Source: Camarhynchus parvulus (taxonomy: Eukaryota; Chordata; Aves; Passeriformes; Thraupidae). From it: 64,000 nucleotides of DNA. Made by a program: the position numbers and the translations under genes. The DNA is taken from positions 49,323,609 to 49,387,608 of the forward strand of contig NC_044574.1 of assembly GCF_901933205.1 (NCBI RefSeq), in the 5' to 3' direction. Below the pieces are notes generated by a model. That model was not told where the DNA came from and did not search any database. It saw only the letters and a program-made list of their open reading frames with translations. Positions within the stretch are counted from its first letter, which is position 1. Every line of letters begins with the position of its first letter. Positions 1-12,931 of this stretch are shown here, one piece after another.

Positions 1-55
1 CGGGGCAAACCGGGGCAAAACGGGACAAACCGGGGCAACCCGGGGCAAAACGGGG
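1..55. repeat. G-rich 10-bp minisatellite at left edge
   Basis: Five and a half head-to-tail copies of a 10-bp unit close to CGGGGCAAAC, varying only in the last few bases and at one G. The array is cut by the window edge, so its full length is unknown. Runs of four G at 10-bp spacing could form G-quadruplexes. It abuts a CpG-rich patch on its right. Confidence 0.9.
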
Positions 56-400
56 TCATCTCCTCCCTTCTCCCCGCCCCGTTCCCGCCGGGATTCGCAG
101 CACTGCGGCCCATCCGTCGGTCGGTGCTGCCCCTGCGTGGCGTCCTGGGGGGATTTTCAGTCGCACCCCGGCTCCCGCCCGTTCTCCTGGGAGAAATGGG
201 ATTTTCTCGTGTCTCCTCCCTGTTTCCTCCCGCCCCCCCTGGATGTGGATGTAGGGCACGAGGGAGGCGCTGCCAGAGGCGCTGGAGAGGGGAGAGGAAG
301 AGTTGTCCGTGCTCGGGAAGCAGCAGGGTTTGGAGGGGCTGCGGTCCCCTTGGACTGTGCTGTGCCTCAGGGAGCAATGGCAAGTAAATGCAGGGAATAA
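56..400. other. Short CpG-rich patch next to the minisatellite
   Basis: GC-rich sequence with many CpG dinucleotides, densest at about 75-150, clearly unlike the AT-rich DNA to its right. It could be the edge of a CpG-island promoter whose gene lies left of the window, or a GC-rich repeat flank. The reading frames here (up to 117 codons) look like GC-driven chance frames with no recognisable domain. No TATA box or clear splice donor identifies a transcript. Confidence 0.4.
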
Positions 401-1295
401 AGTAGCCAATTCTTATTAGTCCATTAATCGCTAGAGGTCTTTGACCGTGGCTACCGAGGTCTCCCATCCTTTTCTTCCCGTTGAGAAGCCCAAATCTCTG
501 GGGCTTTAGAGGCCTTGCCCTGGGTGTGATGGGTCCACCTGTGTCCAGCTGTCCTGGCTGCTGTCTCTGCCATCCTGGTTGGATGCTATGTACAGCAAGG
601 TCCAAAGGCAACATCAGTGCTAACTGAGCTTCCTGTTCAAGCCCAAAGCTCAGAAACTCTGGCTTGTGCTGATCCACTTGTGTGTTTGAGGAGCCAAACT
701 ATCTGGGCTCTGCAGCAAACCTGCTGCCCAAAGTTAGTACAGACATTAAGACCCATTTCAAAGACATTAACCCCATACCTCCACTCAGCAAATTGTTTGT
801 AAAAACATGAGCTTTCCTCCCACTCCCATTGCTAGAGCGGGAAACTGAAATGTCCTTGATTTAGGTTAAGCACTACTGAGCAACAACTAAAACATTAGTG
901 TGTTATCTACACTATTCTCATATTGAATCCAAAACACAGCACTTCACCAGCTACTAGGAAGCTGAAACCAGGACAGATATGTCTCAGAAGACAGAGTGAA
1001 AGCTGCAGATACAAAAACCTCCTTTAATTAATAACTAGTTTCATTAAAAAATAGGATAAAAATAAGACACTTTATATTGAAGAATTATTTCCCAGAAACA
1101 GGCGGAGGAATTGACTAGACCTGACAGCTGACTGCTCTGCATGGGGACCAAGATGAATATTCCTGTGGCCACCAGCTTGGATTTGGATTTAGGATCTCCC
1201 TTCATCTGGCTCTAGCTCTGCACTGTGACACACCTTCAGAGCCAGGAAGGCTTTTGTTTTTATCAACCTGCACTGGCCTTGGGAAGGCCAAACAG
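401..1295. other. Non-coding, nothing recognised
   Basis: Unique-looking sequence of ordinary composition that becomes AT-rich after about 1000. I see no domain-bearing reading frame, RNA gene or repeat. Confidence 0.5.
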
Positions 1296-1455
1296 AGTAG
1301 AATAGAATCATAGAATCGTAGAGGCATTGAATTATAGTATCATAGAAGGTTGGAAGGGACCTTGAAGATCTCCAGCCTCCCTACCAGGGGCTGGAACACC
1401 TTCCATTTGACCCCATCCAGCCTGGCCTTGAACACTTCCTAGGATGGAACATTCA
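1296..1455 (-). mobile_element. CR1 LINE 3'-end fragment
   Basis: On the plus strand this begins with AGAATCATAGAATC-type octamers, followed by the diagnostic string GGTTGGAAGGGACCTTGAAG and then the segment on crediting the fragment to CR1 (CATCCAGCCTGGCCTTGAACAC). That is the reverse complement of an avian CR1 3' end, so the element lies on the minus strand. About 20 bp of extra sequence interrupts the octamer block. It is 5'-truncated, as most CR1 copies are, and has no coding capacity. Confidence 0.85.
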
Positions 1456-3483
1456 GTCTTATGTTGGCACATGAGCCTTAGAAAAACAAATATAATTTCT
1501 CTGCAATTTTTTCTCTAAATAAGACACATTTCCCAAGGTTCTCTATAGATCATGACCACCTCTCACACAGCAGCGCAGGTTAAAAAGGTCAGCCACCTTT
1601 AAATAAGCCCTAATTGACACTTACTTCCCAAAATGAGGGTTATCAAAGTTTAAGGTACAGTTCCCAAGGCAGCCAGTGACCTAATTCTAAACATCATTAG
1701 ACTGTTTCACTCTGAAAAATAGCACTGGCATCTCAAAAATCCCCCTGTAAGGGTTGCTGCTGCTTCTCTTCTGGAGGTTGCTCCTATTGGATTCCTTTGC
1801 CAAGAGTTCATGTCCCACGGCCACTCCTCAGATGATGTTGATGTTCAGCATTTGGCTCCTTCCACCCCTTGCTGTTTCTGACCCCTGTGTGCAGCGGCAG
1901 GGAGCACACCTCCTCTTCCTCTCCCTTTGCTGCAGGTCAGCTAAACCCTATCCAGCTCCCTTTTGCCCTGCTCCACCTGCTCTCAAATGGTTGGCAATTT
2001 CTCCCTCGCAGCGTGGGTTGGAGAAGCTCCTGCTGTGCCCTGGCACGTGCAGGGAATGCTTGGGCTCAGGTAAGATTTATGGGCAATGACTCACTTGAGC
2101 ATAGGCTGCACAAAGGACACTGTTATTCACAAGCTCTTTCTCTGTCACTTGGCTTCTCTCTTCTCTCCTGCTCTCCATTATCCTGGGATGGAGCAGGACA
2201 GCTGCTGTGGGCTCATGCCTGAGTCAGCCTCTGAGTTTGTGTCTGAGCAGACCTGCCCCGTGTGCTGCCCGAGGGTGAAAGCTGCAGTGACTCTCCTGCC
2301 CCAGCTCTGCAGGAGTCTCCTCTGCAAGCTGATACAGCAAAAACTCAGACCCCAGCACAGTCAGTAAGTGACTTTCTAGCTGGTAGCAGACATCCCCCCA
2401 GTTCAGTTTCCCCAGGGATTGTCATCCCAGATGTCACTGCACAGCCATCCTTGACTAGTTCCAATTAGCAAAGATCAATAGTCTAAAACACTTTAGTAGT
2501 AAAGGAAAATAATATAAAATAATATTTTCAGATAGAAGAAATCTGGTTAAAATATTTTCTACCGTCTCAAAATAAGTTTGTATAATATAGCTGACATCTC
2601 TTCTGTGATACAACATTGGTTCTATTCCAGCTGAAACCATGGGGATGGGAGGAGAAAGTGCTGTGTCTTTCTTAGCTGGTATCTCACCTGCTCTGTCACT
2701 GACCCTGGGAAACCTCCTTGAGCAGTGTCCGCAAAGAAAAAAATCCTTCTACTGGTAAGGCTGCCTCTGCCCTCAGGATCTGTGGCAGCTTGGGAGGGAC
2801 CAAGAGCTTGTAAATGGCTCAAAAAAAACCTCAGATTTCTGAGGAAAACATTTTTCTTATTCAGTTCATGTGATTTGAGCTAGAAGGGGGGTGTTCTGAA
2901 CATGTTTGGGTGCTGTTATAGCAGCTCCCAAATTTGCTGCTGACCCAGGCATCACTCCCCCTGGCCCAAGGCAGAAGCTGGAGCAAGGCAGGGCCAGCAA
3001 CACATCATCTGAGACCCTGGAAGGCAACAGCATTGCCTCTGCATTCCCTGGCAGGAAATACCTTCATGTGAAAAGAACTTCCACAGCCCAACTATGACAT
3101 GAGTGGGATCAAAAAAAAAAGATGTTAACAGGTAAGGTACTGAGTGGTGTTTTTCCTGTATAAATTGCTTTATTCTGAGTCATTTCAGTAAAACAAATGG
3201 AAAAAGAGAACAGCTTCTCAGTGTACAGACATGGCTGGAATGTGCTTTTTGGGTATATTTTAGAAATGAACTCTGGTAAAGAAAGATGGAATTGAGTGAT
3301 GTGGGAATAATAGCGGGGGACTTGGGAAGAAGATCTTTATTATTTTGTTCTCACTTGGATAGCCTTGGTAATTAATATTAGAGTTGTAACTTGGCAGCTA
3401 CTTTGTATGACTAAGAGCAGTGTTTTCTACAATACATTCTGAAACATTAAAGCAAATCATTAGCAAACAGTTTATCCAAGACT
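1456..3483. other. Non-coding; includes an exon-like segment
   Basis: No recognisable gene. One segment, 1936-2069, sits between a strong pyrimidine-tract acceptor (ending TTTGCTGCAG) and a consensus donor (CTCAG|GTAAGA). A second consensus donor (GTAAGT) lies at 2364. Open frames cross this area but match no family I know. It could be a non-coding transcript exon or chance. Confidence 0.35.
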
Positions 3484-3512
3484 CAGGAAAAAAAGAAAAA
3501 AAAAGAAAAAGA
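3484..3512. repeat. A-rich simple repeat
   Basis: Near-continuous A with scattered G on the plus strand. It has no adjoining element that would make it a retrotransposon tail. Confidence 0.7.
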
Positions 3513-6500
3513 AGGTAAATAAGAACATGAAATATGTCTTCTAACAAGTCCTGAAACAGGTCTTTCAGGCCGCGGTGCAGATATTTCAGATGTGTCGAGA
3601 CTGGGCTGACATTTCTTTACGTCAAAAGGAAAAAGAAATGGCTATCATGGGAATCGAGCTGCACCATTTGCCTCTTCATCACCCTGATGTACAGCAGGAG
3701 GCTGAGCCTTATTTATGGGAAGCTTGCAGTGAAATTGCCAGCTTGTGTGTACCTCATGGACGCTCTGGTTCTTCTGCAGGAGGGAGAACTTCCCCAGCAC
3801 TCACTGCTGTGCGCCTCACTGAGCTGAAAGTTAACACAGGCCTCAACCAGACCTCCCCCTATAGCCTGCTATTAAGCTGATAAATAGTATTGATAGCAAT
3901 CCTTGGGAAAAAAATCTTTATAGATAGTCCTCTGCGTGTTTTTACCAGGCCTAGGTTAACACACAGCTCCAGCCATTCATCGCTGATAGTGAACATTTGA
4001 CACAGAGAATCTCAGTTTTTCCTTGTTACATCAGACCTCATTCATGCAGCCAAGGAGAGAACACATTCCCCAATTCTGGGCTATTAGGATCCAAATTAGT
4101 GCACAGACCTGCAACCCCAGATGAAAAATGGACTGGAAATAAAATCAGTCACAGCTGAAATTAGGCACAGTCACTTTTCCTCATCTAGAAGGTGTTTGAA
4201 CAGGGAGAGAGGTGTAAGCTGCAGTGCTTGCCCCAGGATTCTCTGAGAAGTGTAAGGGGGTTCAGGCTCCTGCTGTGCAGTCACAAATAGGGCAGTATCT
4301 GATGTACCTGCTGTTGGACTGAAGGTGAGGATTCAGAAAGAATACCATTTAAGAAACAAGGACGTGTTAGTGTGGGGCAAAATGCACTCCTTGTGCTGGT
4401 GTTTTGGCCAAAAACAGGCAAACAGTGTGGATTTCTTTATCCCACCCTCCAAATCAGAAGTGCTCCTGTTTTTTCAGCTAGTTTTCCCAGCAATTACTTG
4501 AAGATTTACAATATGCTTAGTTTCAGTCTTTCATTTTGACAGCAGAGAAGAAGCTGAATCCATGTTTTTCCCAGGGCCTTGTTAAAGCGATCTTCTTGTG
4601 CCAGCAGAGTTCTCACCCACAGAACTTGGAGTTCAGAGCCATCCTAGGACACAAGGGCACTTGTCCACCAAAAAGAGACATGCTGGCTCTCTTGTCTTCT
4701 GCACCATAAAAAACTTTCAACACCAGTGTGAAAACCTTGAATTACTGTGAGCACAAATATGCTCCATCCTCATGAGTCTAAACTGGTGTACATTTTAAAG
4801 TCTTCCTAATGTGCACCTTCCTTAGCAAGAAAAAGGTGTAAACCAAAAAAAAAACTACAATTCTTCAGTTCTTAAGGCAGCATACCAAATGTAACAAGGG
4901 CTGCACAACACCTGTACATGTAATTAATATTGCAAATGTGCAAGTTTAATTCTAGGAGCAGAAGGATTGCAATATTCTCTAGCTTTAATTTTCAGCTTGC
5001 CTCTGATCATTCCTAAACAGAAGTATTGTGGCTAATTCTGTAGATACTACATGAAGTGACAAGATTAAAAGGAAAAAATGTATATAAGAAGGTAAGTTCT
5101 TAATTGTACAGCATACCTTAATGAAATAATTATTATTCATAAATTTAATCAGCCTGTGAAGTAATTTGCCTGCAAGGCACCCAATTAAAATAATGGCAAT
5201 GAAAAGTACTCCCTGGTGCCTGTGCCCAGCACCTCTGACAATCTGGCCACCTCAGCTAAGGACACCAGCACCAGGCTGTGAAATGAGCCCCAAGTGGGCT
5301 TTTACTGCAATCATTTGGTTTAGTTGAAGCCAGCTGTGCTGTGGTTTTTTTTAAGGAAAATATTCTTCCCAGAGGAGCACAGGCTGCTGTCCTGTTGTTG
5401 GATGGACTCAATAACAGCTTTGGAAAGATGGAGACACAGCAGCAGGAGGTGTGCTCGAAGGGAGCCAAGAGCCATCTGTTCTGTTGAGATTGGACATCGC
5501 TGCTCACTCTCATTCCTCACTTGGGGCTGAGTGTAGGAAAGGTTTACGCCTCAGCAGGACTTTAGTGGACCTCAGCCATCTGCAGGAAGCTTTTTTTGAA
5601 GAAGGTTCCTACTCTCTTGCTCATTTGTATGTCTCCTCAGCCTGGGATATCCCAAGGGTGGTGACTGGTTTACATTTGGGAGAGAACAGGGTGTTCCAAG
5701 CAGTGATCCAGGAGAGGCAGCCTTGGCATGCACTGCTGCCATAGAAAGGGCTTCTAGAGAAAACACTGTTCGGAGCTAAATTTATTTAGCTTGAATAAGA
5801 ACTAAGTGATCTATAAGTGATCTTTTCACATTACCTGCAACAGGTCTTATCTACTGACCTTCCAAAACATAAGTGTTGCAGGAGAAGTTAATTCCCTGCC
5901 ATAATCTTCTTGATTGCTTTTTCATTTTCAGACCCAGAATATTTTTTTAGCCTTAGTCATGTCTTCTATAAGAAGATATCAACAATGACAGATGACTAAC
6001 AAATATTTTTTTTTTCCTTCAAATGTGAGGCAAGTGATCCTCTGCTGCTGAATCCTGCAAAGCAGGACTAAATACCTAATCTGAGCTTTCTGAAAGAGTG
6101 AAAGGAAGATTAGGCTGGCTAAAGAGGCAGCTTTCTCTTAGTCTTTCGGGAAAAGTTAACCTGTACCTCTATATTTCAAGGCACAAGCAGATGCAAGAGC
6201 TCCAGCTGAGTCACTGCTTCTCTAAAAAGGTTCAGAAATAAGGTATTGGATCTCCAGCTGCACAAAGTCACCTCTGAGGGTAAACCTGACCTGGTAAGAC
6301 CTGACCATGCTCTGGTGCTGCAGGCTTTGGCTCAACACCAAGAACCCAGTTCCTCAAAACTCTGGATTTAATTCTCATCCCAGCTAAGACACCTCATGCT
6401 CTCAAGATCCTTGGTGTAGATATCTCCCACCATTTGATTTACAAATAAAGCAGAAATGCCTATAAATTCTTACCCACCTTATTTTCCAAGCAAGGCTAAG

Positions 6501-9500
6501 GTGGTTTTTTTTCCTTCTTCTTGTATGGTACCGTAGAAGGATCACCCAGAGCCTTCAGTCCCTTCCAGACTAAGGAAGAACTTTTCTTGAAGTCTGGGGG
6601 TGCTTTTCTTTTTCCTCTTTGTTTTAGGCAACTGTATAATACTGGGAGATTTTATGACTCACATGTGCACCAATTTTTAAAAATACCCTGAGAGGTCCAG
6701 GAGAGAGGCTCCTTTGAGAATGTCTCACAGCAGCTGCTTTAGCTTTGTCAATGGCTTTTTGCAACCAAAGGCTCCCATCTGAAAAATGAAATGCCCACAA
6801 ATCAGCAAGATAAATACTGCAGCCTTTCCAGTTCTCATTGGCAGGATACTTACAGAGCCAGCCAACTGCTCTGAGAGCTTTCCCGGTATGAGTGCACTCA
6901 TGGAACGCTCTGCCAGAGCTCAACAGGCAAAAACCAACATTTAATCATCTTAGGAGAGTGGCTGGCTGGGCTGCTGTGAAGTGAAATTAAAAACTTGCAG
7001 CTTGCACATCACACTATCAGAAAGCCAATACCCTCCAATACGGGTGCTGGTAGAAATCTGAAAAAATGGCTCTGCCCCACAGCACTTTGCTGGCTGGAGA
7101 GCAGCTGGACACAGCTGGAAGTGCACATCATTCTTCCATGCTGCAGGCATCTTCTGAGCCAAGAGAGCTCAAATGCTGGCTGTAGTGTGGGAGCATGGGA
7201 AAGGCAGTGAAGAAAACCAATCAAATTACATGACTGCTCTGATATTACATTTATGTTTTGATAGTACTTTCTATGGTTTGGAAAAGTCTGCTGCAGTAGC
7301 TGATAAATTTTTCCTTTCTGAAATTCAATACTCAGAATTCTCAATTTCCCCACTGTATTTAATAGGGAAGATACAATGCTATGACAGATCTCTAAATCAA
7401 TATTTTCTTTTGTACTAGTGAATTGCCAAAGGCAGTAGAAACAACCAGAACAGGAGGTTAGACTGCAGGCTAAAAGCATGTTCCTTTACAATGTTCATGT
7501 CCCCCTGTCTTGACTTTCATCTTGATGCATGAAGAAATTGAAAAGCTCCATCATGCAGCTTTTCTCTGTCTCTGTAGGGTTCATCTGCTGGCCTTGGCTT
7601 TGCAGTGGTCTGAAGTCAAGATCAAGTTGGTGAAGTTCTGACCACTTGCAGGCAAAAACACAAAAAAATGTGTGCTTTTTGGTGAAGTATTCATCTGAGG
7701 TTTCAAACTCAGGATTAAATTCTTGTCTCCCCTACAGAATCCCAATGGGTGGCTGGGAAAACCAACTCAGCTCTGGGTCTTGGAGCTGCACTCCTTTTCC
7801 TTGTATAAACCCTGCCAAGTTTCAGGCCTCTGTGTGTATCTCCCAAACAAACAATAAATAAAGATCGTGCACACCCTGAATTCTCCCTGACTCTCCTTAA
7901 AGCATTGTCTATTACTTAACTCTGTGAAACACTACAGCATCCAGGTCCTAAGGCAGCACTGTTGCTGCTCTAAAACATTGGTGGAGGCACTCTGACCTCT
8001 GAAAGTGTGGCTGAAAGAATGAGATGTAAAGCACTGGGTATCAGGTTTGTACCAGAACACATACCAGAGTTATTGTCCAAAAAAAACCTGATGGAAATCT
8101 GATTATATTTCTCTATTAGGCCTCTAAATTGTCCCTTTGCTTTAGCTATTTGTCTATTAAGCAACTTCCTCAAGCAGATGACGTCTTCCTACCTTCTCCC
8201 ATCCATCTCCACTGTATCCCAGCAACAAGACACATGGGCTACTGGTGAGGGTCCAATATTGGTTGCCTTCTTTCCCCACACTACCTTTATGCATCACCTC
8301 CCTTCTCCACTCGTCATTCACTTCAGCGCAATGCTTTCAGTCAAAGGCTGTCCAAGGCCAAATGGGGAGTGAAGGGAATTGATGTTCCTGACGTGAAGCC
8401 TCCTGTTTTGATGCTTTTTTTTTTCAATTTACCATTAATGTGTTGGAAATTGCTCTCTTGGACAATCCATTTGTTTTCTCTGCCAGCAGAATGGAGAAGC
8501 AGCCTTTCATATCATGCTCAGATAGGGCGAAAAAACAGGCAAAGATTAAAGTCTCTTCAATCTTTCTCCTTTCCAGATGTGTGCCAGGTTGGTGCTGAAA
8601 AACTAAGTCAAACAAAGACATTTCCAAAGCCATATCATGTTTGTTACCTATAGCTATTCTCCTATGTCTAATTATACTAGCAGGGCATTAGCAGATACAT
8701 TTTAAATGGTGAAGCTGAAAAGAGAGTCCAATCCTGAAGATGCACAACCCTTCTTTTCAATATTTAAGTATCTCTTCATATATTTGCCTATTATGGTTTT
8801 GCCCCATTACATATCTACTGATTTCATGACAGTTCATTCATCCTGACGCTGTAGTCATCCACATATTTCACAAGTACCTTCTAACTATGGAGACACAGAA
8901 GGGAAGCAGAAACCCTGTAGAATACCTAGAGGATAAATCTGTCAAGGTGCCTTGTGCTGTTTTGCATATACCCTGAATGCCATGATTATTGAGGAAAAGG
9001 ACAAGGTCCCCAACAAGCGGAACTCTTATTTCTTCTTTTTCCACAGGAAGTTCCACTCTCTTTGCAGCACTGGTAAATCACTCCCCCTTTTCCTTCTCCA
9101 CACCCCTAACATCCACACTGGCTCTTGAGACAGGGCAATTTTATGGGATTCCCTGACACTCTCCACTGGCAGTACCTCACACAAGAAGCTACTGAAGTGA
9201 CAGGAGCCTCTAGACCCCACAGCCATAAAAATAATGATCTCTGAGCAGCACTGCATAACCTGCATCAGTCTTGCCCAGGATATATATTGCCGGTACCTTC
9301 AGTTTGCCAGCCCTGCCTGCTGTTGTTTTTTTAACAGGAGAAGCCAGGTGTTGGAAAGAAACAAAATCCAGGGGCCAAGGGTGACCACAGCACAGGCAGA
9401 GCAGTAACCTCACCAGCCAGGGAGCAGCCCCACAGCACCCAAAAGGGGCAGGCAGAGCAGGGAGCTGGCAGCGGGTTTCTCTAGCAGGCAAAGTCACAAA

Positions 9501-9948
9501 TCAGTCCTGTGGACCTCTCAGGGGATCAAGACAGGAGGGCAGAAGATAAATCCAAAGACAGGACTAAAGAAAATAATATACCCACAGCATGACCCAGGAA
9601 TGGGATGCAAGCCCTGAGCTGAACTGGAGCTCCTGAAGCCATGGACAGAGGCAGTGGGAAAGAGTCCCAGGAGAGGCTGGTCAAGACAATAAAGATCTAT
9701 CAGTGCCAGCAGGGCTGCCTGCTGCCCATCCACTCCTAATTTAAACAGGCAACATGTACAGCTTGTACACTGGTTGAAAGGAGGGTTTGATGGAGACAGC
9801 AAAGCCTGGGATGCAGATATTTTTCCAATGAGAGCATCACTGTAGCACCTCCTGTTAAGACCCACCCCTGAAGGCAAGGTAAATGAAATTCTTGTTAATA
9901 GACCCCTCGGGGCAGATTAGAGTGAAATGTCATTGAATGACTGATGTT
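3513..9948. other. Intergenic DNA, no gene recognised
   Basis: Over 6 kb without a supportable exon. The longest frames (101 codons at 3575 plus, 156 codons at 7479-7009 minus) show no domain, signal or compositional bias. The stretch at 4910-5200 is rich in TAAT/ATTA cores and could be a conserved regulatory element, which only alignment would show. Confidence 0.45.
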
Positions 9949-9974
9949 TATATATATATGTATATATATATATA
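9949..9974. repeat. (TA)n microsatellite
   Basis: Thirteen TA units with a single TG interruption. Confidence 0.9.
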
Positions 9975-12445
9975 GGGTTTATTTTAGAACAATTTGATTG
10001 CTCAAACCCAGAGCTGCTCTGCACAACAAAATCATCTACAGGGATGGATGTCACTGTGAGCAGAGAGGAGCAGCAAAGTGCTGTTGCAGCAAGTACCAGC
10101 ACAGTGCCTCTGCTTTCCAGGCATTATATATTTAAGGATGACCTACCAAGGTGCCCAGCTGGTGTGGTTTTCTTTTTGTTAAAGAGTAACAGATACCTAA
10201 GTGGATATCTTTATAGGCTGCTTTTTAGGTGCAGTGAGTACATACCTGAAACACTGCTATTTATATCTGGGAGCTTCTGACAGATCCTATTGCCAAAGCA
10301 ATTCCTCTTGTCCTTACAATTTGTATGTGACAGCTTTATTTCTGATACATACTCATGTATGTTCTGGTGCTCCTCTCTCAGCACTACACTGTAAGCTGGT
10401 TGTTATACTGAACTAACTGCAGAAGCATGTGATTTGAGCTTACACAGTTCAAACATGCAGAAATGGGGATTTCATTTGGCTTAGGGAGGCTTTCAGGTCC
10501 TAGCAAGGACCAGAAGTTGTTTAGTTCTTCTCAATATACCTCGATCATACACAAAGGAGGAAAGTTTATTCAATATTGCCTTTGAGGAAGTGTCAGATCA
10601 GATGAAACTAACTATGCCAGCTAGTTTTTTAAAAATCATTTCCGTTCAAGCTTCATTAAACAAAAAAATCTTTGTTTTTAAGAGGATCAGGCACAGGTTT
10701 CCACACGTGAGAACCTCAGCAAATACTAAGGAATGGTTACAGCAGACCTGCTTTGCCTCTAGTAATCAAATCCTGGTCTAGCATGGGAAACCTGCAAGAT
10801 TCCACCTCCAGGGAAAACAAAAAGTCTGATGTTGGAGATGAGAATCTGGGGAAACTCTGGGCTCAGGGACCTGTGGAGGCTGTTTCTCAGGCAGTAGATG
10901 TCTATACATAATATTTTGCCAACACATGGGCTCAGAGCTGACAGCAGGGTATTGAGATAACAAGCCTCAATGAGAGGGAGAGCACGCAAGCTGGGAAGCA
11001 GAAGCCCACTTGGGGCCATGTGAACATTGTTCACAGAGCTTCATATCAGTTTGGAGCAAGTGACAGAGTGACTTGCATCTGTTTGTAGTACATTTTGTAG
11101 ACATACCCCCAGAGAGCTTGGAGAGGCAGCTTCAACCAATATCATAGGGACACATTTTCAAGAACATCTCCGCTGAAAGTAAGTTCCTGCAGCTCCAACT
11201 GTGACATGCTTGGCTGGATTTGCAATGAAAGCCACTGTGAGAAAAACAAGAAAAAATCCTCCCTGTTTTGGATCATGTTTTTAAAAGTCCATTGCATTTA
11301 GTCATGGTGCCTAAAATGGCACCTACTGTGTGCTGGGGACCTTTGCTGACCTGCCTGTTAGTAACAATAGCAGAAAGTTAATCTTCCTGAAACCTCACTC
11401 CAGTTCAACGTGCATTTGGGAAAAACTGCATTTATGTGCACACTAATCAAAAATATCAACCTGCCCATAGTTTTATTCCAAACGCAGGGATCACAATGTA
11501 CTGCTCAATTAGAAATTCTTCCATAAAATAGCCTGGACTATTATGCATGGGAAAAACACAACTAGGGAGTTGTTCTCTAGTTTGCCAATCTCCTTATTTT
11601 ATTGTTTCAACCATTAGCCAAACCTGAGACACTTTGAAGTATCAGCTGTGATAAGCTGTTTGACACTGCTGTCAGTGTCATTCCCAAGATGTCATTCATC
11701 ATTCCCAATGAAAAGTGGCAGTCCTGAGATTAAACTCTTATTTCATTATAAAGATGAGGAGTCACGTTTATTTATAATTAATATGCAGGCTTTGACAGGC
11801 CAGACATTTGTAGCAAAATTTCAAATTATCAGCACAAAAAAAAAGACTTATTAACTGCAAATTAATATTTATGAGGTGGGTGAGTAGTTAAATTTTACTT
11901 CCTTCAGTGGGAAATTGTGCTATAAAGGAATAGCTGTCCTCTTTCATGGGAGAAGTATTCAAACCAAAGCTTGTGAATACATGCAGGGGGTTTTTCTGCA
12001 TGTGTTATGCTTGTTCAAATGCAGGGGAGATCTCACACTGTCAGAAGAGTGCTTTGGAAGCTGCTTTCCACAAGTTTATTTCCCACTAAATTGGTTAAAC
12101 TCAGCACATAGAAATCTCAGTCCAGAAATTGAGAATCTGAGCAGGTCTGGGAGGCTGACTGGGCTTCCCACAGCAGGCAGGAGCTGGTGAGAGCAGTCAC
12201 CAGAGGAAGAGCTAATCTGGGAGCTGGGCTCAGCTCCCGGTCTCTGACCTGCTGCCAGTATGGCAGTGATGCTGTTTGCAGCCTTGCACTGCAGAAGTGA
12301 TTCCTATGGGAAGCAGGATGCTTCCCATGCTGTGGTGGTGCAGTGAGCCGCTCTGGAGAATGTTCCATGGCACACTCCTGTTCCCCCATGGGCCCTGTGG
12401 CATGCAAAGGGACGCCAAGACACTGACGCACAAAAGGAAAATCTA
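9975..12445. other. Intergenic DNA, nothing recognised
   Basis: Ordinary-composition sequence with no exon, RNA gene or repeat family that I can support. Confidence 0.45.
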
Positions 12446-12931
12446 GTGACCATAGTCTGGTATTTTCTGGGGTCCCCCAACGTGGGGATGAAAGATGAAT
12501 CTGACTCCATGTTCTTAGAAGGCTAATTTATTATTATATTATATTATATTGCTATACTAAACTATACTAAAGAATAGAGAAAGGATACAGACAGAAGGCT
12601 AAAGGATAACAATGAAAAACTTGTGAGTCTCCCCAGAGTCCTGACACAGCTAGACCATGATTTGTTATTTGTTATTGTATATTATATATTTGTATATTTG
12701 TTATTTTTTATTGATTCGTATATTTGTTATTAAGTTAAAACAATTCACATGAAACCAATAAAACAATGACCAGTTGGTAAACAATGTCCAAACCCCATCC
12801 TAAAGCAGCAAAACACAGGAGAAGAAAATCAGATAATGATTGTTTTCATTTTTCTCTAAGGCTTCTCAGTTTCCCAGGAGAGGAAATCCCGGCGAAGGGA
12901 TTTTTCAGAAAATATGGCAGTGACCATAGTC
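12446..12931 (-). mobile_element. Passerine-type ERV LTR, minus strand, with 12-bp flanking direct repeats
   Basis: The element runs from TG at 12458 to CA at 12919 (462 bp). It has imperfect inverted ends (TGGTATTTTCTG and TGCCATATTTTCTG) and exact direct repeats GTGACCATAGTC on both sides. Read on the minus strand it shows the layout of a songbird ERV LTR: a GAAAAATCCCTT/GGGATTTCCTCTCCTG block near the start, a TTTAGTATAGTTTAGTATAG segment, an AATAAA signal and a CATGGAGTCAGATTC block near the end. No gag, pol or env lies beside it, so it is a solo LTR. An AT-rich TATTTGTTAT-like expansion occupies about 12660-12735. It is related to, but distinct from, the LTR at 15117. Retroviral target duplications are normally 4-6 bp, so 12 bp is unexpected. 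Confidence 0.75.

Noticed and set aside
7009..7479. 156-codon minus-strand frame
   Set aside because: No domain or compositional signature; likely chance.
8591..8599. GGTGCTGAA, an RE1 half-site
   Set aside because: Only nine bases match and neither the spacer nor the other half is present. Such a match is expected by chance in a window this size.
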